DNA of 64,000 bases, taken from contig NZ_SHLX01000030.1 in the NCBI RefSeq assembly GCF_004764705.1, forward strand, positions 46,686 through 110,685, written 5' to 3'. Source of the stretch: Paenibacillus cymbidii (GTDB lineage Bacteria; Bacillota; Bacilli; Paenibacillales; NBRC-103111). Under the pieces are notes generated by a model. It saw nothing but the letters and a program-made list of their open reading frames with translations, had not been told where the DNA came from and ran no database searches. Shown here piece after piece: positions 52,160-62,209 of this stretch. Position 1 is the stretch's first letter; every line of letters begins with the position of its first letter. The position numbers and the translations under genes were made by a program.

Positions 52160-53902
52160 TCATCCCTCCTGTCCGGCCCGATAATGGCTTACCGCTTCCG
52201 ACGTGCGCAGCGCGCGCCCATACACGCGAACGACCGCCGCCTCTTCGCCGGCCGTCACTTCCCCGCAACCCGTCACATCGCGCAGATGCGGGTTGAACCG
52301 GCCCCAGCCGAACGCCCGCTGCTCGCCGCCGTCGCACAGCACGCCGTCGATGACGAACACGATCGTTTTCGGGCCGCCGTCAACCATTACCGCGACGTGG
52401 TGCAAGCCGCCTTCGCGCAGATGGCCGCCGTCGCTTTCCCAGAACGCGCCGGTGCGGCCGTCGTTCAGTTCGACGCGCAGCGCGCCCCGCTCCGCCGTCA
52501 CGAGCCGGAAGCCGGCCCCGGATGCCGCGTCGGTCGTTTCCAGCAGCACCCGGCCGGGCGCAAGCGATGACGGGCGCAGCCACGCTTCAAGTGTGAAGCC
52601 GCCGCCATCGCGCAAATCGCCAAGCGCCGCCGCCAGCTTGCCCCTGCCGCCGCCGTTCAGCTCGAGCAGCAGCCCTTCGCCCGCAACGTGCGCCGATTCG
52701 CGCTGCCGCCACATGCCTTCCAGCAAGGTGGCGTCGATTTCGTGCACGCGTGCGATTTCCTTCTGCGTTTCCGTAACGAAGTACCGTCCGTCCTGCTCGA
52801 TGAAGTCGGGGTAGCTGATGCGCGTGACCGGATTGTCGTCGTACAGCAATATTTCCGGCTGCGACCAGTAGATGTGGCCGTCCCGCTCCACGCCGCCGCT
52901 GACCCAGGCCGGGTTGCGGTCGTTGTACGCCTTGTACGGCTGCGCGGTGTAATCCGTTCCGTGATTGTGGAACCACAGCAAATAGTTGCCGTTGCTGAAC
53001 TTCTTGACGAAGTTGGCGGCGCGCGGATGTTTGATCCGCCGGCCGCCCGGCTCGTAAACCGCAAAAGCCGGCGGCGTCCACGTCCGGCCGCCGTCGCGGC
53101 TGTAGGCGTGGCAGTTGGAGCCTGCCACCGTGCGGTACGTGCAGTACAGGCTGCCGTCGCTCAGGCCGACCGGGTTGTGCTCGTCCGCCACGCTGCCGAG
53201 CGGCGCGCGCAGCCCGACATTGCCTTCCGGCAGCGTCTCCCAGCGGATGCGCGAAGGATCGCGTTCGGTGAGAATGTTGTCGCTCTTCAGGAACGCGCCT
53301 TCCGATTCGGCCATGAACCCGACGCCGAATTCGCCGACTTTGGCGAAGCCGATATAAGCGGCTCCTTCGTGCACGATCGGCTTGCCGACGCCCCAGAAAT
53401 ATTGCAGCTTGCCGCCATGGCGGTTCCGGTCGTCGATCGCAAAATTGCGAACCGGAATATAGTGGCGGTCCTGCGACCAGGTGCGCCCGTGATCGTCGGA
53501 ATATTTGAACGCCATGCAGCCGATCGTATCGACGCGGGTAATAACCTGCTCGCCGGGTTTGCCGTCGAACAGGCCGCCGGTGATCTGGCGGACGTTGTCG
53601 CCGTTGTACGTGTAGAACGCGTAAATGCGGCCGCCCGGCACGATCAGCGGCATGACCCAGGACGCCTCCGGCCCGTTTGCCGGTTCGATGTCGGTCAGTG
53701 GCGACCAGGTGCGCCCCTGATCGCGGCTGATCGTCGAGACGATATGCTGCCCGGGTTCGCCTTCGACGTCGCGCCCGGTCGTCATGACGCACACCCACGT
53801 ATTTTCCTGCGAAATGACGACATAGGGCTGGTCGCAATAATGCTCCTTCGGAATGTCCCAGCCGTTTGCGATGTTTCTCCAGTCGCTCCTGCGTTGCGCC
53901 AC
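52160..53902 (-). CDS. Asp-box protein with C-terminal LamG/concanavalin-like domain
   Basis: A 580-aa protein from a GTG start behind GGAGGG. Residues 1-400 hold Asp-boxes SRDQGRTW, SDDHGRTW and SRDGGRTW in a sialidase-like propeller. Residues 415-575 form a LamG-type jelly roll (GGFTLEAWLRPSSL, HHVAVMVDGGPKTIVFVIDG). No signal peptide is visible. It is the fourth Asp-box protein in the window and leads an operon with an isomerase and a DppA-like peptidase. Confidence 0.85.
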   Translation of the reverse strand: MAQRRSDWRNIANGWDIPKEHYCDQPYVVISQENTWVCVMTTGRDVEGEPGQHIVSTISRDQGRTWSPLTDIEPANGPEASWVMPLIVPGGRIYAFYTYNGDNVRQITGGLFDGKPGEQVITRVDTIGCMAFKYSDDHGRTWSQDRHYIPVRNFAIDDRNRHGGKLQYFWGVGKPIVHEGAAYIGFAKVGEFGVGFMAESEGAFLKSDNILTERDPSRIRWETLPEGNVGLRAPLGSVADEHNPVGLSDGSLYCTYRTVAGSNCHAYSRDGGRTWTPPAFAVYEPGGRRIKHPRAANFVKKFSNGNYLLWFHNHGTDYTAQPYKAYNDRNPAWVSGGVERDGHIYWSQPEILLYDDNPVTRISYPDFIEQDGRYFVTETQKEIARVHEIDATLLEGMWRQRESAHVAGEGLLLELNGGGRGKLAAALGDLRDGGGFTLEAWLRPSSLAPGRVLLETTDAASGAGFRLVTAERGALRVELNDGRTGAFWESDGGHLREGGLHHVAVMVDGGPKTIVFVIDGVLCDGGEQRAFGWGRFNPHLRDVTGCGEVTAGEEAAVVRVYGRALRTSEAVSHYRAGQEG

Positions 53903-53998
53903 GGTAATCCCTCCACCAGATCATGAGAATGATTCTATTGTAATCGCGAACATCGGCGCAAAATGGTCGTTTATTCGGTAGTTGATCGAATTATTTTC

Positions 53999-54028
53999 AG
54001 CTGTTGGCCATCAAATATGGCTTATTTC
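53999..54028. repeat. Decayed GCCAT hairpin of the AATAGCCA family
   Basis: GGCCATCAAATATGGCTTATT resembles one hairpin of the four-hairpin elements, with half its outer stem lost. It lies in the divergent region between the Asp-box/LamG gene and the AraC gene. Confidence 0.4.
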
Positions 54029-54163
54029 TTGTCGGAGCTTCGCAAGGGAACTTATCCATCCTTATGTGGTAAAATGGGAACGGGCGCAGCCGCCCTCGTT
54101 TGTCATGGCGCACCCGCGCATCCATCCAATCATTCACCCATCCGCAAACGGAGGTAACGCCGT

Positions 54164-55072
54164 ATGCAACGCACCGCCTTTCAAACTGCGGCCGAACTGA
54201 GCGCAGCCATCGACGGCCTGTTCGCCGAATTTCCGGTCGCCTTGTACTACGGCCTGGATACGGTCGCGCCGTTTCCCGACTTTCAGTCCCACGACGGCTA
54301 CGAATTTTACTACGTGTGGCAAGGTTGCGGCACCTACATCGCCGGCAACGACGCGTGCGCGCTCGAAGCCGGCACGCTGATGCCGATCCGCCCGCGCATG
54401 CTGCACAAGGTGCTGCAGACGGACGCGGCGCACCCGGTTTGCCGCCACGTGCTGCTGTTGCGCGAAGACTGGTTCCGCCGCGAGGGACTAGCCGCCGTGC
54501 TGCCGGAGGAGGAGGGCGGCTTCCGCTTCGGCGCGCCGATGATCGCGCCCAAGGCGGAACGGGATACCGCCGATTTCCTATATCGCAGCATCCATGAGGA
54601 GCTGGAGCGCAAGCCGCTCGGCTTCGAGCACGCCGTTTCCGGTTATGTGAAAGCGCTGCTGGCGTTGTTTCGCCGCTTCGCCGCCGCCAACGCGGACGGG
54701 CATGCCGAGCCTGCGGCGTCGCCGCATTTGCCGCCGGAAGTGGTGTACCTGCTGCAGCACGTCGGCTCCGGCTTTCAATCGCCGCTGTCGCTGTCCGATC
54801 TGGCGCACAAGGTGCACATGAACCCGAACTACGTCAGCCAGTTGTTCCACCGCCATACCGGCTACACGCTGCGCCAGTTCGTGGCGATGAAACGCATGCA
54901 CCATGGCCGCAACCTGCTGCGCGACACCGCGCTGCCGGTGCACATCGTCGCCGCGGAATGCGGCTACAACGACGCGTCGCATTTCATCCGCGTGTTCCGC
55001 AGCGCGTACGGCTGCACGCCGCAGGCGTTTCGCGCCGCCGCAGCGGCCAAACAACAGCCCGCAAGTCTTTAA
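54164..55072 (+). CDS. AraC-family transcriptional regulator
   Basis: A 302-aa regulator with a cupin-like N-terminal domain (YEFYYVWQGCGTYIAGNDAC) and an AraC DNA-binding domain (residues 205-295, LAHKVHMNPNYVSQLFHRHT). GGAGGTAACG precedes the ATG. It is 23 nt ahead of an amidohydrolase gene and divergent from the Asp-box/LamG operon, so it probably controls one or both. Confidence 0.9.
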   Translation: MQRTAFQTAAELSAAIDGLFAEFPVALYYGLDTVAPFPDFQSHDGYEFYYVWQGCGTYIAGNDACALEAGTLMPIRPRMLHKVLQTDAAHPVCRHVLLLREDWFRREGLAAVLPEEEGGFRFGAPMIAPKAERDTADFLYRSIHEELERKPLGFEHAVSGYVKALLALFRRFAAANADGHAEPAASPHLPPEVVYLLQHVGSGFQSPLSLSDLAHKVHMNPNYVSQLFHRHTGYTLRQFVAMKRMHHGRNLLRDTALPVHIVAAECGYNDASHFIRVFRSAYGCTPQAFRAAAAAKQQPASL

Positions 55073-55095
55073 TCCTGTGAGGAGGGTTTCCCACC

Positions 55096-55929
55096 ATGCG
55101 AATCGATTCGCACCAGCATTACTGGCTCACCTCGCGCACCGACTACGGCTGGCTGCGGCCGGAGCTGGGCCGCATCTACGCCGATTACATGCCGGCGCAA
55201 CTGAAGCCCCATCTGGCCCGGCACGGTATTAACCGCACGGTTCTCGTTCAGGCGGCACCGACGTGGGAGGAAAGCGAGTTTATGCTCGGCATTGCCGCAG
55301 CGGACGAAACGGTTGCCGGCGTCGTCGGCTGGCTCGATTTGACGGCGGACGATTTTCTCGCGAAGTGGGGCGAGCGCCGGCGCCGCTACCCGAAGCTCGT
55401 CGGCCTGCGGCCGATGATCCAGGATTTGCCGTCCGACTGGCTGCTGGCTCCTGCAGTCGTGCGCCATCTCGCCGCGCTCGCCGATGCCGGCTTTCCGGTC
55501 GATCTGCAGGCGAATCCGCGCCATCTGCCGTACATCGTCGAGCTGCTGCGGCAAGTGCCGAACCTGCGCGCCGTCGTCAACCACTTGGCGAAGCCGGCAA
55601 TGACCGGCGAACTGGAGCCGTGGCGGTCGCACATGGAGGAGATCGCCGCGTATCCGAACGTCATGGCCAAACTGTCGGGCATGGTGCCGGAGCAACTGGA
55701 CGCGCCGTGGTCGGCGGACGTCATCGCGCCTTACGCGCGGGCGGTTATCGAAACGTTCGGCCGGGGACGCGTCATGTTCGGCAGCGACTGGCCGGTGTGC
55801 CTGTTCTCCGCCACGTACGACGACGTGGTCGCGCTGCTCGAAAGCTGCACCTTGGACGGCTGGAGCGACGAAGAAAAAGCCGCCTTGTACGGCGGCAATG
55901 CGGCAGCTTTTTACAAGTTGGAGGGATAG
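55096..55929 (+). CDS. Amidohydrolase 2-family hydrolase (sugar lactonase-like)
   Basis: A 277-aa TIM-barrel metal-dependent hydrolase. The start RIDSHQHYW carries the family His-x-His site; FGSDWPVCLF near residue 235 gives the conserved Asp. Relatives include L-fuconolactonase and other sugar-lactone hydrolases. AGGAGGG precedes the ATG. It follows the AraC regulator gene in the same transcript. Confidence 0.88.
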   Translation: MRIDSHQHYWLTSRTDYGWLRPELGRIYADYMPAQLKPHLARHGINRTVLVQAAPTWEESEFMLGIAAADETVAGVVGWLDLTADDFLAKWGERRRRYPKLVGLRPMIQDLPSDWLLAPAVVRHLAALADAGFPVDLQANPRHLPYIVELLRQVPNLRAVVNHLAKPAMTGELEPWRSHMEEIAAYPNVMAKLSGMVPEQLDAPWSADVIAPYARAVIETFGRGRVMFGSDWPVCLFSATYDDVVALLESCTLDGWSDEEKAALYGGNAAAFYKLEG

Positions 55930-55955
55930 CGGTTCCCATGGTCGAGCGGCCTGCA

Positions 55956-56837
55956 TCAGGGACGTTCGCCGTCCCGGTACGCCTGCGGCGACACGCCTTT
56001 CTGCTTGCGGAACGCCGTGTAGAACGACTTGTAATCGGCGAAACCGACTTCAAGCGCGATGCCGGCCAGCGGCATGTCCGTTTCGCGCATCAGCCGGCAC
56101 GACTGCTCGATCCGCACCTGCTGGCCGTATTGATAGACGGAAATGCCCGTCGTTTCCTTGAACAGGCCGGCAAAATAATTTTTGCTCAGAAACGCCTTCT
56201 GCGCCAGTTCGCCGAGCCGGATCGGCTCGCCGTAATGCTCGTCCAGATACCGCAGCGCCGCATCGATGACCGACGCCTTGCGCCGCTGCTCGGGCTCCGC
56301 CGCGCTCCTGCCGTGAAAACCGCGCATGATGCTGACGATCAGCTCGATCAGATGCGCCCGGAGAACCGCCTGGTAGCCCGGGGGACGGAGCGTGTGTTCC
56401 CGCATTATGCGATCCAGCAGCGTTTCGAAATCGCGCCGTTCGCTCCCGCTCAAATGCAGATCGGCGCGAAACGGCTCGTCGTCCCATACGCCGCGGAACA
56501 AATAAGACATCGCCAGGCTGGAGAAATCGTGAAACGCCAGCAGGCTCGCGTCCAGAAAACCCGGCTCGAACAGCACATTGACTGTCACGAGCTCCCCGTC
56601 CTCTTCCCCGCGATAAAACGCATGGCGCATGTCGTAATTGATCAGGAACAAATCTCCCTTGCCGACGCGATACCGATTGCCCTCCACCAGGTGGTAGCCG
56701 CTTCCTTCGACGACGTAACAAATTTCCACAAAATCGTGCGTATGGTACACGCAGTCCGGCTCGGCCGGTTCGGCGAAGCGGATGATGGCGAACGGCTCCG
56801 CCCCGCCAAAAAACGTTGCGCCCCGGTATACGGTCAT
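55956..56837 (-). CDS. AraC-family transcriptional regulator
   Basis: A 293-aa regulator. It has a cupin domain (HTHDFVEICYVVEGSGYHLV, residues 30-110) and an AraC DNA-binding domain from about residue 190 (LAQKAFLSKNYFAGLFKETT, LEVGFADYKSFYTAFRKQKG). AAAGGATT precedes the ATG. It is divergent from the oxidoreductase gene at 57072, which is its likely target. Confidence 0.9.
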   Translation of the reverse strand: MTVYRGATFFGGAEPFAIIRFAEPAEPDCVYHTHDFVEICYVVEGSGYHLVEGNRYRVGKGDLFLINYDMRHAFYRGEEDGELVTVNVLFEPGFLDASLLAFHDFSSLAMSYLFRGVWDDEPFRADLHLSGSERRDFETLLDRIMREHTLRPPGYQAVLRAHLIELIVSIMRGFHGRSAAEPEQRRKASVIDAALRYLDEHYGEPIRLGELAQKAFLSKNYFAGLFKETTGISVYQYGQQVRIEQSCRLMRETDMPLAGIALEVGFADYKSFYTAFRKQKGVSPQAYRDGERP

Positions 56838-57071
56838 GGCTTGCGAATCCTTTCTTTGTGTTGTCCGTGTGCGCGTTCGCCATCATTTTACCATACATCC
56901 GCGAGGCTTGGGCGTGTCTGAAAACCACCCGCTTCCGTTGCTTTTGCCATCAAGGCCGGAACAATCGCCATCGCCGCCGCCGCTGCCGCAGGCTATGATG
57001 AAGGCAACTCGCGACCGGCCTGCATGAGGCGTTCCGGCCGCTACTTTGGGAAGGAAAGGAACGGGAACGAT

Positions 57072-58034
57072 ATGTCCGACAAAATGAATGCGCTCGCCGT
57101 AACGAAATTGGGGGAACGGGCGGAGCTGATTGAATTGCCGAAGCCGACCGCTGACGACGACTCGATTGTGATTCGCACGGCCTTTTCGGGGGTCAGCATC
57201 GGCACCGAAATGTGGATCGCGGAAGGCAAACGCAACGATTACGGCCCCGTGCCGTTCGTCAACGGCTATCAGGCGACGGGCACGGTTGTGGAAGTCGGCC
57301 GCAACGCCGCCGATCGGTTCGCGGCCGGCGACTTTGTCGCCGTCTTCTGCAACGGGGCGCATGCGGAGTACGTCAAAACCAAAGCCCACCTCGTTCACAA
57401 GCTGTCAGGCGAAACCGCGCTGCGCGACTGCTCGTTCTTCGTGCAGCCGAGCGTGGCGGCCAACGCCTGGAACCTGGCCGGCGTCAATGCCGGCGACGTC
57501 GTGTACGTCGTCGGGCAAGGGCTGATCGGCCAATGCGCGGCGATGCTTGCCCGGCTGCGCGGCGCCTACGTGGTTGCCTCGGATATCGCCGCCGACCGGC
57601 TGGCGCGTTCGAGCGCCTACTGCGCCGACTGGGCGATCGACGGCGCGGCGGAATCGGCGCTGGAAGCGCTGAAGCGGCGGTTCCCGGACGGCGCCGACAT
57701 CGTCGCCGAGTCGACCGGCTTCGGCGCGCTGCTGGACGACGCCATGTCGGCGGCGCGGAGCAAAGGCACGTTCGTGTTCCTCGGCTGGTACCCGGACCGC
57801 GCCAGCTTCCACTACCAGACGCCGCACGGCAAGCAGCTGCGCGCGGTGTTCCCGTGCTTCATCGGCGACAGGCCGGTGCGCGAAGGCGTCATCCGCCTGA
57901 TTGAACGCGGCGATCTGAACATGGCTGCGCTCATCTCGCACGAAGTCGGCTGGCAGGAGTCGGCGGCGCTGTACAGCCGGCTGTTTACGCCGGCGCGGAA
58001 CGAATACAACGGGATCGCGATCCGCTGGTCGTGA
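57072..58034 (+). CDS. Medium-chain dehydrogenase/reductase (sorbitol/threonine-DH-like)
   Basis: A 320-aa NAD(P)-dependent oxidoreductase. The start ATG at 57072 follows AAAGGAACG. The GroES-like domain has FSGVSIGTEMWIAEGK, and the Rossmann motif is VGQGLIGQCAAMLARL. The usual catalytic-zinc cysteine is replaced (GVSIGTE in place of GxCGxD), as in zinc-independent family members. It is 54 nt ahead of the epimerase gene, likely in one operon. Confidence 0.88.
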   Translation: MSDKMNALAVTKLGERAELIELPKPTADDDSIVIRTAFSGVSIGTEMWIAEGKRNDYGPVPFVNGYQATGTVVEVGRNAADRFAAGDFVAVFCNGAHAEYVKTKAHLVHKLSGETALRDCSFFVQPSVAANAWNLAGVNAGDVVYVVGQGLIGQCAAMLARLRGAYVVASDIAADRLARSSAYCADWAIDGAAESALEALKRRFPDGADIVAESTGFGALLDDAMSAARSKGTFVFLGWYPDRASFHYQTPHGKQLRAVFPCFIGDRPVREGVIRLIERGDLNMAALISHEVGWQESAALYSRLFTPARNEYNGIAIRWS

Positions 58035-58088
58035 GATGCAGATAAAGCGACTGATTGACTTGTCGAGAAAAAAAGGAGAGCAACCGGC

Positions 58089-58970
58089 ATGACGATTTTG
58101 ATTACCGGAGCAAGCGGCTTTATCGGCAGGAAGCTGACGGAGGAACTGCAAACGCGTCATCGGGTCGTTGCCCTGGCGCGCAGCGCCGCGCCCGAGCGGG
58201 CGATGTCGACGGCTATGGAGAGCGGAAGCGAAGGAGTCATATGGGTGCGCGGCGCGTTCGACCGGTTCGAGGATTTGCGGCAGCTCGACGCCTATGACAT
58301 CGACGCCGTCGTCCATCTGGCCGCCGTCACCGGCGGCTGCAGCGAAGAGGACGGCCTCGCGACGAACGTGATCGGCACACGGCGGCTATACCGCTACTTG
58401 CTCGACCGCGGCTGCCGCACCTTCGTCGCCGCCAGCTCGATCGCCGCCGTCGGCAGCTTGTCGCGCGAGTTTGCGCCGCTGTCGCTGCCGATAGCGGACG
58501 ACCATCCGTGCCTCGCGCGCGACGCCTACGGCTTCAGCAAAGCGCAGGCGGAAGAGCTGACGCGTTATTTGCACCGCGTCCACGCGGACGCCAGCTTCGT
58601 CAACCTGCGCTTCGGCGCCGTGGTCGCCGACGATTGGACGCCGCCCGTCATCGTGCCGGGGACGGCGCTGTCGATCCCGTTCGTGCTGCTGGCCCGCGTG
58701 TACGTGTCCGACATCGTGCGCGCGATTGCCGCCGTACTGGCGGCTCCGCACAAGCCGGGCGTGCGCATATGCAACGTCGTCGGGCCGGATGCCTGCTGCG
58801 CCGCGCCGACGGCGGACATGCTCGCCGCCGTGCTCGGCGACCGGGCAGGCGAATACGACTTGTCGTACTATGCGAAGCCCGGCAACGAAACGAAGCCGGT
58901 TTACGCGGGTGGGCGCATGCGCGAGGAGTTCGGCTTCGTCCCGCTGCGCTCGACGCGGCCGCAGCAGTAG
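58089..58970 (+). CDS. NAD-dependent epimerase/dehydratase
   Basis: A 293-aa extended short-chain dehydrogenase. The nucleotide site reads ITGASGFIGRKL, and the catalytic Tyr-x-x-x-Lys is in DAYGFSKAQAEEL. Such enzymes epimerise or reduce nucleotide sugars and related polyols. It shares an operon with the upstream oxidoreductase. Its stop touches the stop of the convergent hydrolase gene. Confidence 0.88.
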   Translation: MTILITGASGFIGRKLTEELQTRHRVVALARSAAPERAMSTAMESGSEGVIWVRGAFDRFEDLRQLDAYDIDAVVHLAAVTGGCSEEDGLATNVIGTRRLYRYLLDRGCRTFVAASSIAAVGSLSREFAPLSLPIADDHPCLARDAYGFSKAQAEELTRYLHRVHADASFVNLRFGAVVADDWTPPVIVPGTALSIPFVLLARVYVSDIVRAIAAVLAAPHKPGVRICNVVGPDACCAAPTADMLAAVLGDRAGEYDLSYYAKPGNETKPVYAGGRMREEFGFVPLRSTRPQQ

Positions 58971-59594
58971 CTACCGCTGCAGGTCCGCGATCAACGCGCC
59001 CGCCAGGAAAGCGGCCTGCAGCTCGCGCACGCGCTCATGGAAGTGCACGTGGTCGCAATACAGTTCGCCGCCGACATTGGCGGTGAAGCGGTACAAATCG
59101 AACACGCGCGCGCCGTGTTCGGCCATAATCGCCTCGGCCGTCTCGTTGCAGCGCAGCACATCCTCGTTGCGGCGGTAAAACTGCTGCGTCCGTTTGCGAT
59201 GCTGCTCAAAATCCACCGGCGTCGTGTTGACCCAGACAAGCCGCTTTGCGATGCGGCCGGCAATGGCCGCAATTTCGCGCAGATTCGCCGCGTAACGATC
59301 CGGCGGGACTTGTTGCTCCGCCGAGTCGGATTCGCTCAGCTTTTTGATATCGTGCAGACCGCAATTGACCATCAGCACGTCAAACTTGCGGCCGCCCGCC
59401 TCCAGCGCCTGCAAATACGCCAGCACCATCGAGCTGTCGCCGCCGTTCGCGCCGAGCGGATTGTCGAGATTGCGCAGCGCCTCTTCCTCGCCGCTCTTCC
59501 GGTCGTAGTCGCAGAAGCCCTCCAGCATGCGCTGCAAATGCGGGCCGTATTGAATGGAAATGCTGTCCCCGATTACAAAAACCGCTCGTTTCAT
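58971..59594 (-). CDS. SGNH/GDSL-type hydrolase
   Basis: A 207-aa esterase-like protein. Block I reads VFVIGDSISIQYG, the Gly block GGDSSMVLA, the Asn block VNCGLHDIK and the catalytic Asp-His block CDHVHFHE. The ATG at 59594 follows GGGAGCGG. No signal peptide is seen. It could deacetylate sugars handled by the neighbouring enzymes. Confidence 0.85.
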   Translation of the reverse strand: MKRAVFVIGDSISIQYGPHLQRMLEGFCDYDRKSGEEEALRNLDNPLGANGGDSSMVLAYLQALEAGGRKFDVLMVNCGLHDIKKLSESDSAEQQVPPDRYAANLREIAAIAGRIAKRLVWVNTTPVDFEQHRKRTQQFYRRNEDVLRCNETAEAIMAEHGARVFDLYRFTANVGGELYCDHVHFHERVRELQAAFLAGALIADLQR

Positions 59595-59690
59595 CGTTTT
59601 GCCGCTCCCGTTCCCCATTCCGGTTATCGCGTTCCACGCTCTATTGTCGCATATCCCGCGCGAACCGGACAAGCTTCGATTTGCCGCCGG

Positions 59691-60977
59691 TCAGGCGAAC
59701 ATAATCGGCGGCGCCAGGTTGAGCGGCGTATCGCTGCCCTGGCAGCCGGTAAATTTGGGGCCGAGGTCGGCTTGCCACTTCTCGCCTTTCTCCTTCTTCA
59801 GCTCGTTGACGGCGTCCCGCACCGCCCACTCCGCATCCTGCACGACCTGGGCGAACGGCCGCGTTTCCGCTTGTTTCGCCATCAGTTCTTTCATCCATTT
59901 CGTGCCGAATTTGACGTGATTTTTTTCGTCGACGACGTCGAAGTCGTGCTCGAGCGCGGTCAGCAAGTCGTTGTGGTCGCGGGCCATCTGCTGCCATTTC
60001 TTCTTCGGCACGAAGGAGCACGCCTCGCCCACCTGCGTCAGCGCCGCAATCCGCTCCAGCAGCGGCTGCGCCAGGTAGGACGAGTAGTGGCCGAGCGGAA
60101 TCGGCACGGCGTACGGGTCGATCCCCATCGAGCGCAGCCGCGAAAAGCCCATCTGCGAATGCCGCACCTCGTCCCACGCCTGGCGGACAAAATCGGCGAT
60201 ATAGTCGAACGGCATATGCCGGCCGTCGTAAACGATCGTCGCCACCAGATCGATAATCGGCAGTTCCGTAAAATGGGCATACGAGTGATGCGCCGGGTGC
60301 TCCTCTTCGGCTGCGGCGACCACATCGTAGATACGCTCCGCGCTGCGCCAGACGAAGGCAGGCTCGAGCAGCATTTCGGCCGGCACGGCATAAGCCGGAT
60401 ATTCGGCGATCGTTTCCTGCGCCTCCTCCGTCGCCGCTCCGTCGTACAATCCGCCAAGCAGCGCCATATGCGCCCGCAATTCCTCCTCGAACGCTTCCGT
60501 TTCGCGCTCCCGTTCGGCCGATATCGAACCGCATTCGATAAATTGTTTGCCCCAGGCGATCTGCCGCTCCAATGCCGACAAATGATCCTCGAACACTTCG
60601 ACGGAAGGCGCGTCGTTCAGGCGCAGCGTGCTCTGCGCATACAGCCGGTACGCGGCGGCCTGCTCCGCTTTGACGACGCGGTACAGCGCCGGAATGAAGC
60701 GGTCGGCGCCTTGCGCCCCCATCAGTCGTCGTACAAAATTGGTCCACCCGGCATGCAGCTGCTTCTCAGGCTGGGCGATGCCGAAATCCTGGATGCGCTC
60801 GCGCAGCGCGCGCGTGCGTTTCAAATCTTCGTAGACGTGGCGAACGAACTGGCACTTGTCGGCATATCGCGGCAGCAGCGGACAATAGCCGATCGTATGG
60901 CGGAGCAAATCGAATTCGAGCGAATAAAACAGCTTCAGCTTGCGCAGCGCTTCTTCGGAGCTGAAATAGTGCGGCAT
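59691..60977 (-). CDS. DUF455-family ferritin-like protein
   Basis: A 428-aa soluble, mainly helical protein of the DUF455 ferritin-like family. Possible di-iron ligands are Glu/His pairs in WDEVRHSQMG and VDEKNHVKFG. The function of the family is not established. The gene is flanked by the SGNH hydrolase and an AraC gene and looks monocistronic. Confidence 0.75.
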   Translation of the reverse strand: MPHYFSSEEALRKLKLFYSLEFDLLRHTIGYCPLLPRYADKCQFVRHVYEDLKRTRALRERIQDFGIAQPEKQLHAGWTNFVRRLMGAQGADRFIPALYRVVKAEQAAAYRLYAQSTLRLNDAPSVEVFEDHLSALERQIAWGKQFIECGSISAERERETEAFEEELRAHMALLGGLYDGAATEEAQETIAEYPAYAVPAEMLLEPAFVWRSAERIYDVVAAAEEEHPAHHSYAHFTELPIIDLVATIVYDGRHMPFDYIADFVRQAWDEVRHSQMGFSRLRSMGIDPYAVPIPLGHYSSYLAQPLLERIAALTQVGEACSFVPKKKWQQMARDHNDLLTALEHDFDVVDEKNHVKFGTKWMKELMAKQAETRPFAQVVQDAEWAVRDAVNELKKEKGEKWQADLGPKFTGCQGSDTPLNLAPPIMFA

Positions 60978-61133
60978 GACGAACGACCTCGCTTCCGGTA
61001 AAGTGGCAAAACGTGTTTGCCCTCATTATAGGGAAGCGCAGCCGGCGATTCAGTAGCCGAATTGATGCGAAAGGTTACATTTTTGATCCTCATCGATCGT
61101 TGGGGCCCGTTCGTTCGTCCGTCAGTCAGTCCG

Positions 61134-62054
61134 TCAGTCTGCGGCCCGGCCTGCTTCCGTACCGAACTTTCTGCGGAATGCCGAAGGCGTCAGCCCGGTA
61201 TGCCGGCGAACGAACAGGCAGAACGCCTGCGGCGAATCGAACAACAGCCGGTTCGCGATCGCCGCGATCGGCTCGTCGGTTTGGCGCAGCCGCATTTTGG
61301 CCCGCTCCAGCAGGACGCCGCGTGCGTATTCGCCGGTCGACACGCCCATCTGCCGCCGAAACTGGCGGTCGAGGTGCACCCGGCTGACATTGACCGCCCG
61401 CGCAAGCTCGTCGATGCGCCCCGCATAACCGGCTTCGGCATGAAGCAGCGTCAGCGCCTGGATGATGACGGCCGACAGGCGGCTCGTTTCCCGGGCGACG
61501 CCGTCTCCTTTCTCGTAGCAGCGCAGCATGTGCGCAACGATGGCCAGCAGGCACGACTCGGCGATCGCGTACCCATACGGCTCGTCCGCCTCGAGCTCCG
61601 CCAGCAGTCGCTCGAACTGCTCCCGCACGGCGCCGTCCGCGTCGCGGCGGACGCGGCTGCCGCCGATCCGGTACAGCCCGTTCTCCAATTCGCTCATCCG
61701 GTTCGGGCGGAACCCGGCCGCAAACACGGTGAACGTGCCGTCCGTACCGGCCCCTCCGCTGTGCACCTCCCCCGGCTTGGTGAAAAAGATGTCGCCCGGC
61801 CCGACCGGAAACAGGTTTCCTTCGAGAATGAACCAGCCGCTGCCCGAGCAGACATAACAAATTTCAAAAAAATCGTGGTACTGCGTTGGCGTCGTCCAAC
61901 GCTCGTTCCAAAATTTGCTGAGATACAGCAGTTGCTCGAAGCGGTGCGGGTACGGCAAATCGTAGCGGATCTCCTCCGGCAAACGGCTGACCGTACGTGT
62001 CGTTTTGGCTCCGATTTTGACCGTGCGTTCCCGCTCGTACGGTTCGCGTTCCAT
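61134..62054 (-). CDS. AraC-family transcriptional regulator
   Basis: A 306-aa regulator with a cupin domain (FEICYVCSGSGWFILEGNLF) and a C-terminal AraC domain (LARAVNVSRVHLDRQFRRQM). The ATG at 62054 follows AAAGGGG. It is divergent from the YhdH-type oxidoreductase at 62210. This is the third soluble AraC protein within 8 kb. Confidence 0.88.
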   Translation of the reverse strand: MEREPYERERTVKIGAKTTRTVSRLPEEIRYDLPYPHRFEQLLYLSKFWNERWTTPTQYHDFFEICYVCSGSGWFILEGNLFPVGPGDIFFTKPGEVHSGGAGTDGTFTVFAAGFRPNRMSELENGLYRIGGSRVRRDADGAVREQFERLLAELEADEPYGYAIAESCLLAIVAHMLRCYEKGDGVARETSRLSAVIIQALTLLHAEAGYAGRIDELARAVNVSRVHLDRQFRRQMGVSTGEYARGVLLERAKMRLRQTDEPIAAIANRLLFDSPQAFCLFVRRHTGLTPSAFRRKFGTEAGRAAD

Positions 62055-62209
62055 CCCGCTCGTCCCCTTTGGCGCCAACTGGCCTGTTACTTCGATGATA
62101 GTCGATGTGCGGCGGAGGTTCAACGGGGGGCGGCAATGTGCGGTATAATGGCGATAACCGAATCGCCACAATAGAAGAAATCCGCGTTCACAAGGAGGCA
62201 GACAGCGAA

